Shown here piece by piece: positions 13,801 through 22,026 of a stretch of DNA of 64,000 bases. Origin of the DNA: Luidia sarsii (Eukaryota; Echinodermata; Asteroidea; Paxillosida; Luidiidae). The notes under the pieces were generated by a model. The model was not told where the DNA came from. It worked only from the letters and a program-made list of their open reading frames with translations, and did no database searches. The DNA lies in NCBI GenBank assembly GCA_949987565.1, contig OX465114.1, positions 6,726,933 to 6,790,932 of the forward strand, written 5' to 3'. A program made the position numbers and the translations under genes. Position 1 is the first letter of the stretch. Every line of letters starts with the position of its first letter.

Positions 13801-16800
13801 AGCTGCCTGTTCTTGCCAGTTTTCTAGCTCGAAAACATATGCAAGTAGTTGTAGTGCACTCTTCATAGCCAGCTGGTCGAGTGAGTGTAGCCTTTCCACG
13901 CACCAATCAAGCAAGCCTTTAGTCATGTGACGCCCGATTGACATGAATATTCATTCCACAGATTGCCTTAGGAATATATTGACGCAGCGCTGCCAACCGT
14001 CCGGGTCTGCCATGGAGTGTGTTCGCCTTCCAAAGTACGTGCATTTCTGAACGTTAGTTTAAATTTATTGTCCTCTATCTTTGACGTTGGTGGCAGCAGA
14101 CAGAATGGGAACTGTACATTTGGCACATTTTCAGTGTCCATGCATGACCGCAACACGGTTTTTTTTATCATATGGCATTTTCAAAAGTCGCTAAACAGTC
14201 TGGAACAATAAGAGTACTCTGTGTACAATCTATCCTGGCACAATTGGACGCCTATGTGGCTTTTGTCACGCAACATATTGTTTTGCGGTAGGCTGAAAAA
14301 GAGTCTTTGTTAAAAACTTGGACAATAAATTATTACCATGGGTTACTTGGCAGTCGTCATAATTATGCAGAGACTCAAAGTTGAGAAGTAGTCGGTTTCG
14401 GATTCTGCGGCCCAGCTCACTCGTGTGGCATATCACCGCCGCAGGGTTCATGCACCCGAACTGTATACCAGTACATGTATGTGCCGTCATCCAGTGTGGG
14501 TTTCCGATCTTTCGATAACCTCTGAAACTAATGGGGACTGCGCGCGCAGTTTATGGCGTCGCAGTAGTGCCCGTGCTCGGAATGAAGTTGGCAAATAGAG
14601 AGGTGGTTGAAAGGTTCGTTCTTCGGCGAGCTGCGAAGCAAAGCAAGCCTATGCCATAGAACCGCCTGTCCATCGGCGTGAATTAATATCAATGTTTTAT
14701 TTGCCCCATGAGTGTTGAGTGTTGTCTGTTGTTTACATTTGCATAAGCATCAGTGTGACAAACAATCTCGTTGTATTCCTTTTTACATGCATCTGTCGGG
14801 CAAGGTGAACGATGGTGTTTTCACTGTTATTGGAAATGGAAATAGGCCTATTGAAGTTAGTTTGGGTTTTTTTTTAAACAGTACTCAGCCGTAGCGGAGT
14901 TAGTTTCCGTCATGGATAATACTCTTCGACTTGTTTTTGTTGCAAAACGGCCTAATGAGGCTAGAGCGAGCCACGGCAGCATTGTCTGATGGATCTCCAC
15001 CTTCTCCGGGAAAACAAGATTGTCACTCCATGTCGTTATGTTCTTGGGTTGCAAAGAGATATGTGACCTTGTATGGAAAATGAATGATCAGATATGAAGG
15101 CCATTCACTTGGGAAATATTATTATTATTATGTTTGTTTTTTTCGGGGGGGGGGGTTGGCTTCTAATCTTTCACCCCAAAACCTGCCATCAGGATATAGG
15201 CTGCGAGCCTTATAATCTAAACCTATAGCCCCGAAACACGTGTCGGGTTACCAGCGCGGTCCAGAGCGTTGTAACTCAATAGCGCGTGAGCGATACCAGT
15301 GTCTGGACCGTGTACAGTGTGTATTATTATAATGGTGCAATATCTTCCCAATACGTCCCACGTAACTTTGTAGGAGGCTCTTTTTTTTACCATGAAAGTG
15401 AATATTTTAAGTGATGCGTGCGCTATGCAGTCGCAGGTCTTTTGCTGCTCAAGAAGAAAAATAAGTTTATAGGGAAGTACATTTGAAAATTTGAAATTTT
15501 ATTTTAAAGTCGAGAAATAAAGGAAAAACTGACTGGGAACTTTGAATACTTGGCAAAGAAAACATTGACTGGACCGGGACTTTAACCCGAGACCTCTGAA
15601 AGTTATTTTTTTTATTTTTTTTTTTATTTCGCATGTTCTGTATACTAGTTTACTTGTCCACCATGTACGCCTGTGTGCAGAATCTCTTAAGAGTGTATTG
15701 TGGCTCTGCAAAGAGCCCGTCCGGTAAGTCAACGTTTCGGGCAGTGTAAGCTCTGCTTTAACAGGAGACTCCTGCCAATTAATCGTCACATCCAATGCTT
15801 ATACAATGTGCAGGCATCACGGATTGATCCTTTGTCGCCTTTCTTCCCATTCCTCTTCATGTCCGTATATAGGCTGAGCATTGACGGGCCATTCGGTAGC
15901 CCCAGTGAGGATGTGTTCCGGTATAACACCAGTATATGCATAGCGGGCGGGGTTGGCGTCACCCCGTTCGCCGCCGTTTTGAATTCACTTCTGTGAGTAT
16001 GAGTTGTCTCCCAAGAGCCTTCTCTAAGTAAGGCCGTGTCCGAGACGGGCGTCTAGAGATAGGTCTAGGTCTTCCCCTATTAGAAATACACGGAGATGCG
16101 AAGACAATAGCCTTAGCCGTAGCTCTGGAAGCCCTTTTCGGACACGGACTAAGATTTAAAACTTGACATGGTGTACGTATAGTCCATCATTTGGGGGGGG
16201 GGGGGGTACACCGTGTGAAGGAGAGGTGGTTCTGAAAAAACGGCACCTCTTGATTAAGGGAACACCCAACAAGAATCTTCTTCAAGAGCCAAATTCACTA
16301 GAGCTGCACAAATCTCTGCTTACCACAAAATAGTCTCTCTTGGTTGAAACATTACCTGGCATCTTTAGCAAATTGCAATTCCAACAAAATAATTTCATAC
16401 GTGATGTGCTGAGCCAGAGTTTGACTCAAATAGTTCACCCCCGTCGCACTCCCGAGAATATTGGAACGAGTCCACTGCCGACGTCAGAGCTGCATGGTTT
16501 ATGCACGTTGTATCGGATGGCGGGCACCAGGGACGACCTTTCTCACCCCCTATAAAAGCGTGTACGTCATGCGTGCGTAAGCGACCCGTGACGTCATCAA
16601 CCCATGGGGCCTACTACAAGCGTCGGGGCAACGCCGCACCCTCTGCCGAAATGCATGTTATGCGTTTCACCAGCACGACGTTTGATAATATCATTGGATT
16701 CATGGCGAGATAAGATTCATAACTCTTACACTCTGTTCGATGTTTCTGTGGGTTGTTGTTTTTCCAGGGAGTCTGACGACCAAAAAGCCAAGTTGCGACG

Positions 16801-18571
16801 CCTGTACTTTCTATGGATATGCAGGCATGTCAAGAACATCCAATGGTTCACTGAGAATATCGCCCAACTTCATAGAAAGGTGACGAACGTGTAGAGTCTG
16901 TTTAGTAGAGGCCTAATAATCTTGAACATTTACTGGAGAGGCACTTGAACCCGAGACTTCTGGTTGTGCATACCAGCGCTCTTCCCATCTGAGCTATCCA
17001 GCCCTTATATAGATTGTTGCCTCCTTGATAGATAACTATAGTCTTTGCCGGGGTAGGGGCGCTACCACTTTCCTCTGAAAAGTAAAGTATTACTGTTTTC
17101 AAGTGATAAAGTTCGAAGTAAAGTCCTGAAGTTTAATAATAAAGTAAGAAGTAAATTATTATCGCTTCCGAGTAATAAAGTAAGAAGTAAAATATTGAGG
17201 TTTTTGAGTAATAAAGTAAGAAGTAAAATATTGAGGTTTTCGAGTAATAAAGTAAGCAGTACAGTTTTACAGTTTTCAACTATACATGTAGTAATGGGTC
17301 AATGGTTTTACACTCTTCAGTGTTCTTTTCAGAACCACACTCACTCACAAAATATATTTTTGCACATGGTGTCTCCGCAGATCTTTACTAGTACCACCAC
17401 CATGCATAGCCTTAAGTCTTATTGAAATAGTCAATTATTGTTGGTGTTTTTTGCTAACAGCTGTGGGAGTCGAACCGACCGGACTTGCTGACCGTCCGCC
17501 TGTACGTGACCGGCGAGGACAAGGAGGACCTCGAGGTCCGCTCCAGCGTCGATGGTCTGGTGGCCAGCCGGCTGGTGACGGGCAGGCCCAACCTGAAGCA
17601 GGTCTTTGCCGAGGTCACGCAGTGCAATCCAGGGTAAGGCCCCCGAATGCCGATAGCATCGGCAACCCGCTGAATTCCACACGTGGGTATATGGGAGCCG
17701 TAATCAAGCGGGTACCAGGCAGTCCCCATTGACATGTGTGGCCGTGTCCAAATCCATTGGCTATGGCTTCAGTTTACGCCAAAGACTAGGGAAGTCGCTG
17801 GCTAGTGGCTACCAGGCAATGTCCACAGATGTGTGTGACCGTATCCGAATGCAGCGACTAGACTAAATTATACATGCCTTGGTCTGGAAGTCACTACAGT
17901 AGTTAAAGGCTAGACCTGTTTGGTCATGTCCGAATTCATTGGCTATGTCTTCAGTTTACACACGAGTCTATGGAGCCACCATCGAGCCTCTGGCTTTGTG
18001 GTTTAAGAGAATCTCCAGCTCCACAGACGTGAGAGGACGTGTCCGAATTCATCAGACATAGCTTCAGTTTACACACGAATCTATAGAGCAATGGCCGTGT
18101 CTAAATGCATCTGCTATGGCTTCATTTTGCACACAGGTCTATGGAAGCCACTTATACCTAGCTGCTACTTGCAACCCCCGTAGGCGTGTGTGGTCAAATT
18201 CGATCACAATCTCCCAACTAGACAAAGTGTCGGGGATACGATTTAGCCCAACCTTGTTAACTCTAGATCTGTTGACCACTTGTTTTTCCGGTGTGGCTTT
18301 TGTTCCGTCGAGCGATTGGTAAGCTATCCTTTACGGTGACCAATTGAGACCTTGTGGCCAATTGGGAACCGGTCCAGTGCTCTCTCGAATCTCACATTTT
18401 CTCTGGTGTCTTGCTGTGACCTTTGACCCCCCACCCCCAACCACCCCCAGGGCCAACGTGGGCGTCTTCGTGTGCGGACCCAAGAAGCTGTCGGGCCGCG
18501 TCCACAGGCTGTGCAACGGCTGGAGCCGGCGCAAGACCCGCTTCCACTACAACAAGGAGAACTTCGGCTAG
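4785..18571 (+). CDS. NOX4: NADPH oxidase 4-like (NOX4), 14 exons, N-terminus missing
   Basis: Multi-pass membrane flavocytochrome that moves electrons from cytosolic NADPH through FAD and two hemes to oxygen; the NOX4 branch releases mainly hydrogen peroxide. The joined exons give 476 residues ending at TAG 18569-18571, against 578 in human NOX4, so about 90 N-terminal residues are absent. Seen in order (residue 1 = first base of 4785): TM3 with heme-ligand candidates H16/H30/H34; TM4 in the exon at 9357; TM5 with H105 and H118; a long E-loop with H133, C137 and C169, matching the NOX4-specific loop; TM6 (W-C-F-L-V-I-P...); the FAD motif HPFT; DGPFGSP; the NADPH motif GGVGVTPFA; a second NADPH motif CGP; and the C-terminal F-x-Y-N-K-E-x-F. 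All 13 splice junctions are GT-AG and phase-consistent. The E-loop and C-terminus favour NOX4 over NOX1-3 or NOX5. Confidence 0.95.
5481..5578 (+). CDS. NOX4: NOX4-like exon b (TM3 end, heme His)
   Basis: Acceptor gcgtgcag, donor GTAGGA. Encodes V-H-C-V-S-H-V-F-N-A-V-N-F-S, matching the V-H-V-A-A-H-L-V-N-A-L-N-F-S segment of human NOX4, with the spaced heme-ligand histidines. Ends in phase 0. Confidence 0.93.
6019..6480 (+). mobile_element. TTAA-type MITE, 3'-truncated, with internal duplication
   Basis: Starts after TTAA (6015-6018) with a terminal sequence related to that of the element at 36541. An internal block (cattcca...cacggtttt) occurs twice. The 3' terminus is not present. Lies in the NOX4 intron 5579-8345. 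Confidence 0.65.
7402..7706 (+). mobile_element. TTAA-type MITE, partly truncated
   Basis: Begins AGGCCCTATACAACATTGG after TTAA (7398-7401). Similarity to the full copy at 36541-36884 runs to about 7706, where the last ~20 bp of the expected 3' end is lost. It lies in the same NOX4 intron as the copy at 6019. Confidence 0.65.
8346..8373 (+). CDS. NOX4: NOX4-like exon c, 28-nt microexon
   Basis: Only 28 nt, between acceptor ctctccag and donor GTAATT. It encodes S-P-W-R-I-V-F-T-T plus one base and bridges exon b (phase 0) to exon d (needs one base). This exactly fills the nine residues D-P-R-K-L-L-F-T-T of human NOX4. The flanking introns are about 2.8 kb and 1.0 kb. Confidence 0.88.
9357..9429 (+). 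CDS. NOX4: NOX4-like exon d (TM4)
   Basis: Acceptor tccgcag, donor GTACGA. Encodes V-P-G-V-T-G then a hydrophobic TM4 helix ending A-V-R, aligned with V-P-G-L-T-G and A-I-R of human NOX4. Confidence 0.92.
9889..10196 (-). mobile_element. Complete TTAA-type MITE (308 bp)
   Basis: Inverted terminal repeats around CAATACAACATT flank an AT-rich core, with TTAA directly on both sides (9885-9888 and 10197-10200). It is inserted opposite to the copy at 36541. A TTAA target duplication is typical of piggyBac or Kolobok transposons; no transposase is present. It lies in the NOX4 intron 9430-10277. Confidence 0.75.
10278..10358 (+). CDS. NOX4: NOX4-like exon e (TM5, heme His pair)
   Basis: Acceptor tcctgcag, donor GTAAGT. 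Encodes L-F-W-Y-C-H-Q-F-F-F through L-I-C-H-S-L-G. The two histidines (H105, H118) are 13 residues apart, as expected for the TM5 heme ligands. Confidence 0.95.
10958..11138 (+). CDS. NOX4: NOX4-like exon f (E-loop)
   Basis: Acceptor gggggcag, donor GTGAGT. Encodes the long extracytosolic E-loop with M-H-T-P-G-C (human T-H-P-P-G-C), a sequon N-G-T at residue 164, and a second cysteine in L-V-C-G-E (C169). The His and two Cys correspond to the human NOX4 residues linked to peroxide rather than superoxide output. Between the cysteines the loop is Pro/His-rich and divergent. Confidence 0.92.
11870..12034 (+). CDS. NOX4: NOX4-like exon g (TM6 and start of FAD domain)
   Basis: Acceptor tcgccacag, donor GTCAGT. 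Encodes 55 whole codons: T-W-C-F-L-V (TM6), then C-E-R-L-L-R-F-L-R-S and F-E-A-R-P-G-Q, the start of the cytosolic ferredoxin-reductase-type domain. Colinear with human NOX4. Confidence 0.95.
12236..12330 (+). mobile_element. Short dispersed element, partial copy (family also at 16032 and 29607)
   Basis: The core gctattgtcttcgcatctcc followed by gtgtatttccaatagggg is nearly identical in three places in the window (here, 16032-16148 inverted, 29607-29715). The copies at 16032 and 29607 start near G-C-C-(G)-T-G-T-C-C-G, so the family has a terminal motif of that type. It lies in a NOX4 intron. Confidence 0.6.
12572..12634 (+). CDS. NOX4: NOX4-like exon h (HPFT FAD motif)
   Basis: Acceptor ttcctcag, donor GTGAGT, 21 codons. 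Contains W-H-P-F-T-I-T, the FAD-binding HPFT signature of NOX enzymes. Confidence 0.95.
13222..13282 (+). CDS. NOX4: NOX4-like exon i
   Basis: Acceptor cctttcag, donor GTAAGT. Encodes C-P-S-K-S-N-S-T-F-T-V-H-I and G-D-W-T, aligned with C-P-T-E-T and G-D-W-T of human NOX4. Confidence 0.92.
13690..13830 (+). mobile_element. tRNA-derived SINE with intact A and B boxes
   Basis: Positions 13733-13803 read like a tRNA: box A-like TGGTCAAGTGGTTA and a perfect box B GTTCGAATCC, with an imperfect acceptor stem. Related sequence continues on both sides and recurs near 38560-38830 (minus) and 44510-44700, so this is a SINE head, not a tRNA gene. The shared body contains 'caatgagggtttgc' and 'ctgatggcatcgggcaaagc'-like blocks. 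Confidence 0.65.
13962..14034 (+). CDS. NOX4: NOX4-like exon j
   Basis: Found because exon i ends one base into a codon and exon k needs two. This 73-nt interval (acceptor attccacag, donor GTACGT) has the required length and phase. It encodes N-C-L-R-N-I-L-T-Q-R ... R-L-P-K, in the place of E-R-F-R-D-L-L ... Y-P-K of human NOX4. Sequence similarity is weak, so phase and position carry the call. Confidence 0.78.
15873..15992 (+). CDS. NOX4: NOX4-like exon k (NADPH-binding GGVGVTPFA)
   Basis: Acceptor cgtatatag, donor GTGAGT. Encodes D-G-P-F-G-S-P and A-G-G-V-G-V-T-P-F-A-A-V-L-N, the nicotinamide/pyrophosphate binding segment. Confidence 0.96.
16032..16148 (-). mobile_element. 117-bp MITE with GCCGTGTCCGA-type inverted termini
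   Basis: Bounded by ggccgtgtccgag and its inverted partner ttcggacacgg. The core is the reverse complement of that at 12236 and 29607. No coding capacity. Lies in the NOX4 intron 15993-16767. Confidence 0.65.
16768..16879 (+). CDS. NOX4: NOX4-like exon l
   Basis: Acceptor tttttccag, donor GTGACG. Encodes K-L-R-R-L-Y-F-L-W-I-C-R and W-F-T-E-N, matching K-L-R-R-L-Y-F-I-W-V-C-R of human NOX4. Confidence 0.96.
17461..17633 (+). CDS. NOX4: NOX4-like exon m
   Basis: Acceptor tgctaacag, donor GTAAGG. Encodes W-E-S-N-R-P-D through T-G-R-P-N-L-K-Q-V-F, matching W-Q-E-N-R-P-D and I-G-R-P-R-W-K-L-L-F. A dispersed repeat related to that at 43205-43390 ends about 40 nt upstream of the acceptor. Confidence 0.94.
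17735..18140 (+). repeat. Degenerate tandem repeats in a NOX4 intron
   Basis: At least five imperfect repeats of a segment like 'gtgtccgaattcattggcta' followed by '..ttcagtttacacacgag' occur at irregular 50-100 bp spacing between NOX4 exons m and n. No open frame runs through them. Confidence 0.6.
18451..18571 (+). CDS. NOX4: NOX4-like terminal exon n and stop
   Basis: Acceptor ccacccccag. Encodes V-G-V-F-V-C-G-P-K-K-L-S (NADPH-binding CGP motif) and ends F-H-Y-N-K-E-N-F-G then TAG, like F-E-Y-N-K-E-S-F-S of human NOX4. Confidence 0.96.
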
Positions 18572-19636
18572 GGCTTGGGACAGCGCATGGGTCTACGGGA
18601 AGTGGCTGCAGCCGATGTCTATACGGCTCGCGTGGACTTCGTGCGCAATGCGCATCCGCAGCCACTAGAGTCGCACGGGGCCGTACGGCGCCGCCATCTT
18701 GGTCAGATTCTCCGTGTGCTCACATATGTATACGATACCCATGTCCCACAACAGAGACAAAGGCGGCAGGCTACTTTTGGTCTGTACCACGGCCTTGTGT
18801 TTCTGCAATTCTCGGCTTGAGATCGGGCTATGACTTTGTCTTCATTTCTTCCATCCTTTTTAAAAGATAAAAGGCACGAGAACCTGAGGCTTCTCTGTAC
18901 TTTGGTTATAGAGACGATATGACCTTTTTGAAGAAAAGAAGACTCCAACTTCAACTTCAAGAAAGAACCCCGAACCTGTGTTTTCAGCGGGTTTTGAAAT
19001 GAGAAAAGACCCAACACGGGTTTGCTTTCCATGTAAGAAAACAAAATCCAAGATGGCTGCCCTTTCAGGCGGGTCTATGGATCCATTAACATTCCACCAA
19101 GCAGGCACTGTTGCGAGTATTTTGAAGGTTCTGCCTATATGGTTGAGCGAATCTAAGTGACCTCTTCATCAAATATTCTTCGCGATGCGTCCCTTCTACG
19201 TTTGCCAACAAGCGAGCGGAAGGTCCATCAATTGAAACCGACCTTCATTAATTTATGTCGCACTATTTCTTCTGAACCTACGACCTGAGCGCATGTATTA
19301 TTTTACAGGGAAAGGCCCGTGCACAGGTACAGCGTTTGGGTGTTTATTGGATAGGATATTATCTTTTAAAGTATAACGACTAACGCAATGGAGGACAGGT
19401 GCTATATCTAACAGTAGTCTAAATTATTGTAACAGTTTAAAAATTACAGGCCTTTTGTTTGTTTGCTGTAACGGGTGAAGAGCGTGTGGGCACGTCGCCT
19501 AAGTTTAACTTACAGACGCCCGCTTGATATGCTCGATATTCATTTTTGGAGAGCGCCCTCGGATCGGCTTGAGGTCAAACGGAGGGCGCCTCATTATTTT
19601 GGGCGCCTTTGTGCGCTGCGCGTCCTTGCTTGGAGA

Positions 19637-19657
19637 TGACGTCAGTGCATGACGTCA
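19637..19657. promoter_or_regulatory. Two TGACGTCA (CRE-like) palindromes 13 bp apart
   Basis: TGACGTCA occurs at 19637-19644 and 19650-19657 as part of a 13-bp direct repeat (tgacgtcagtgca). The octamer matches the CREB/ATF consensus, but the site sits between two convergent gene ends, not at a known promoter, so a regulatory role is speculative. Confidence 0.3.
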
Positions 19658-20344
19658 GTGCATGAGGTCCTCACGAATGATTAAAAAAACACAGTTCATC
19701 GTAGATAGTCTGTAGCTTGAATTTTGCATGATAAGAACTTATGGGTCACGCTTAGAGACTTGCCAGTTAGAAAGAACGGATAACTTGTTTGTATAGCAAC
19801 AACTACTCCAGCTACTGGATTAGTTTACATCAGATGAAGAAGTTAGTTGTAGGTAGGCACTCTTTCGTCATTTCTGACGGTGGTGTAGCAGTCGTCGGCA
19901 CTTCTTGGCGTTGCAGTGGAGGCCCGCTCTTCATGAGTGGCAATCTCTGGAACAATTTGCAAGGGAGAAGTTATTGTGTCGAAATCTGATGCACTCTTCC
20001 CAACTGGTCAGTCTTTAAAATGGTGTCCATACGTTGTTACTATCCACATCAGTTAGGTACACCAACACGCCTATCTTTACACGTTTTGAATTGGACAGCA
20101 AACGGTCGACGAAAATCCTGTACCGTTGAATATTATTTATGCATTTTAGCCTATATTCACAGTATTGTATTTTTGTATTTATTTTTAAACATTGTACAGT
20201 CTTATACGAAGCTTTTCCAACCACTAGGGACGGTGCTAACAATTTTGATGGTGCTCTAGGCTTAAGCTGAATTGAAAAAAAAAACAGGTGCTAAAGTGCC
20301 ACTTCCACGTTCGTTTGTAGTGGGTGCGAAATTATTTATGTTTT

Positions 20345-20545
20345 ACCTGAAGTGATATACAAAAATGTTGCAAACTGCTTACTGACTAAAATTACCAAAA
20401 TCTTAAAATTTAGTAGGCCTGACGTTTCGATCCTAGTAGGACCTTTCTCAAAGGCCTTTGAGAAAGGTCCTGCTGGGATCGAAACGTCGGGCCCACTAAA
20501 TTTTAATGTTTTACCTGAGTTAGCCAAAAATATAATGCTGCCGTA
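20345..20545. repeat. Fold-back dispersed repeat (ggtcctgctaggatcgaaacg family)
   Basis: Two arms meet near 20453 and read the same outward on both strands: 'ttaaaatttagtaggcctga' to 'cctttctcaaa', then the inverse. Single-arm relatives occur at about 3905-3990, 36335-36395, 39575-39695 and 45190-45245. The one at 39575 lies just 5' of the last UBE2J1 exon. Confidence 0.6.
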
Positions 20546-21826
20546 AGGATTTCTTTTAGACTGTTTATAAACTCAGCATGCCGTTGCAAGAAAGAACTTA
20601 CCTTCGATGGTGATGTTAGTTGTATCTGTATCGGCAATGATAAACGTTTTATTGTATATAATGGAAAACGAGAGGTATAATTATTATTCACTGGCGTTTG
20701 AAAAACAAGTTGTGTGTTACCCTAAACAGCAAGCATTCCAGAACGCGCAAGTACATGCAGCTTGAGTAGATCACTGCCTTCAGATACGTTTTTTTTTGTT
20801 TTTAATCAAACAAACCCTGTGTCAAACGTGTACACAATCATCGTTTTAGTTTTAACTGTATAAACCCAAGGGCATTGATTAATGGAAACCTGGAAAAGGT
20901 CATATCTATGGAATTGTTTTTTGAATTATTTATTTATCGATTGACGTAAATATCTGTATGTAGCAAACGTCGGCAATGTGTCTTACCGAGTAACGAATAA
21001 CATTGCATGCGTATTAGGAGAATTCTAGCGACAATGGAACTTGCTGTTATTAGCGGTAGTTTGAAAGGCGCACAGATGTACATGTGTATAAACAGACACA
21101 CACAGATAGCTGCGCCTATTGAAATAGACGTCAGGGTACTATAATGCCACGGAGGACCCGACTAACGTGCGTTTGTATATGCCGCTACGTCGCTGCGGTG
21201 CACAATCGAATTTTTCCCATGGTTTTCCAAAATGGCGGCTTCTATAAACTTATGCTCTTCTGGCGCCCACCTGTAGACCTTTCTTTTGCCACGTAACAGC
21301 CGCTATTTCTGCCAACCATGTGGTTGGCAAACACAGTAAATAACAGTAAAACAAAAGACAATTTACAATGTACTGCATGTAATAAAAGTGCTGAATTACC
21401 ACAATAATACTCAGTAATGTTAACGATTATATCAAACATAAACATGGCACATTGTTCCAAAATCCCGTGTGGTAGTCATGGGCGCTGTAAAGTGGTTCGG
21501 TGCGAAGTGAATAATGAGGACAATAATGAAACGTTATAGATGTTCACCTCACACGGAATTAGTTAAAGCCGTATGCGAATCATGGGCTATGGCTGAACAC
21601 AGCCCATGATCGAGTAGGCCTATGTGGAAAGTGCATTGCTGCAGCCGCTTACCAAAGTGGCTCCAATAGACTCTTGTGTAATATGAAGTCGTAGCCAATT
21701 GATTCGGATAACCGCTAATTCGTGGACATCGGATGACGTATCGTCCTCGTCATCGGCCCTGGCATTCAACAGACGTGAAACCCAAGGAAGCATGGCTGGA
21801 AAATTCCACACTGCATTTATCTCGAT

Positions 21827-22026
21827 CTACGGCCACATGGAAGCTACCAAGGACAGGGCCAGTAGTGCCAAGGCCGACTGCCCCTTCAGGCCGCTGCCGA
21901 CGCCGGCGGCCAGGTCGCGGTAGCACGGGGCGTCGCCGTCGTAGATCGTCTGGCGATTCTCCGTCCCGGTCGCGATCGGGGAAAAGGTCCGGAAGTACTC
22001 TGACGTCACATCCACGTCCAGCTCAC
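21827..22026 (-). CDS. NT5E: NT5E-like exon 8 and stop (GPI signal)
   Basis: Acceptor ttccataag. Encodes E-L-D-V-D-V-T-S-E-Y-F-R, then a divergent tail ending in a hydrophobic stretch and TAG (minus, 21829-21827). The tail fits a GPI-attachment signal. Sequence similarity to human is low here; frame and position support it. Confidence 0.88.

Larger units (their letters stand above)
18572..21826. other. Intergenic or 3' UTR region between convergent NOX4 and NT5E genes
   Basis: No exon recognised. It contains a segment at about 18870-19050 related to the core of the palindromic family at 32684-32922, two CRE-like palindromes near 19637, and a fold-back repeat at 20345-20545. Both genes' 3' UTRs and poly(A) sites must lie here, but I could not place them with confidence. 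Confidence 0.6.

Noticed and set aside
13733..13803. tRNA gene with perfect box B
   Set aside because: Same head recurs with related flanks at 38560 and 44510, the acceptor stem has mismatches, and it is part of a longer dispersed repeat; called a SINE instead.
16340..16713. Open frames with a possible exon between NOX4 exons k and l
   Set aside because: Exons k and l already join in phase and match human NOX4 without any missing residues.
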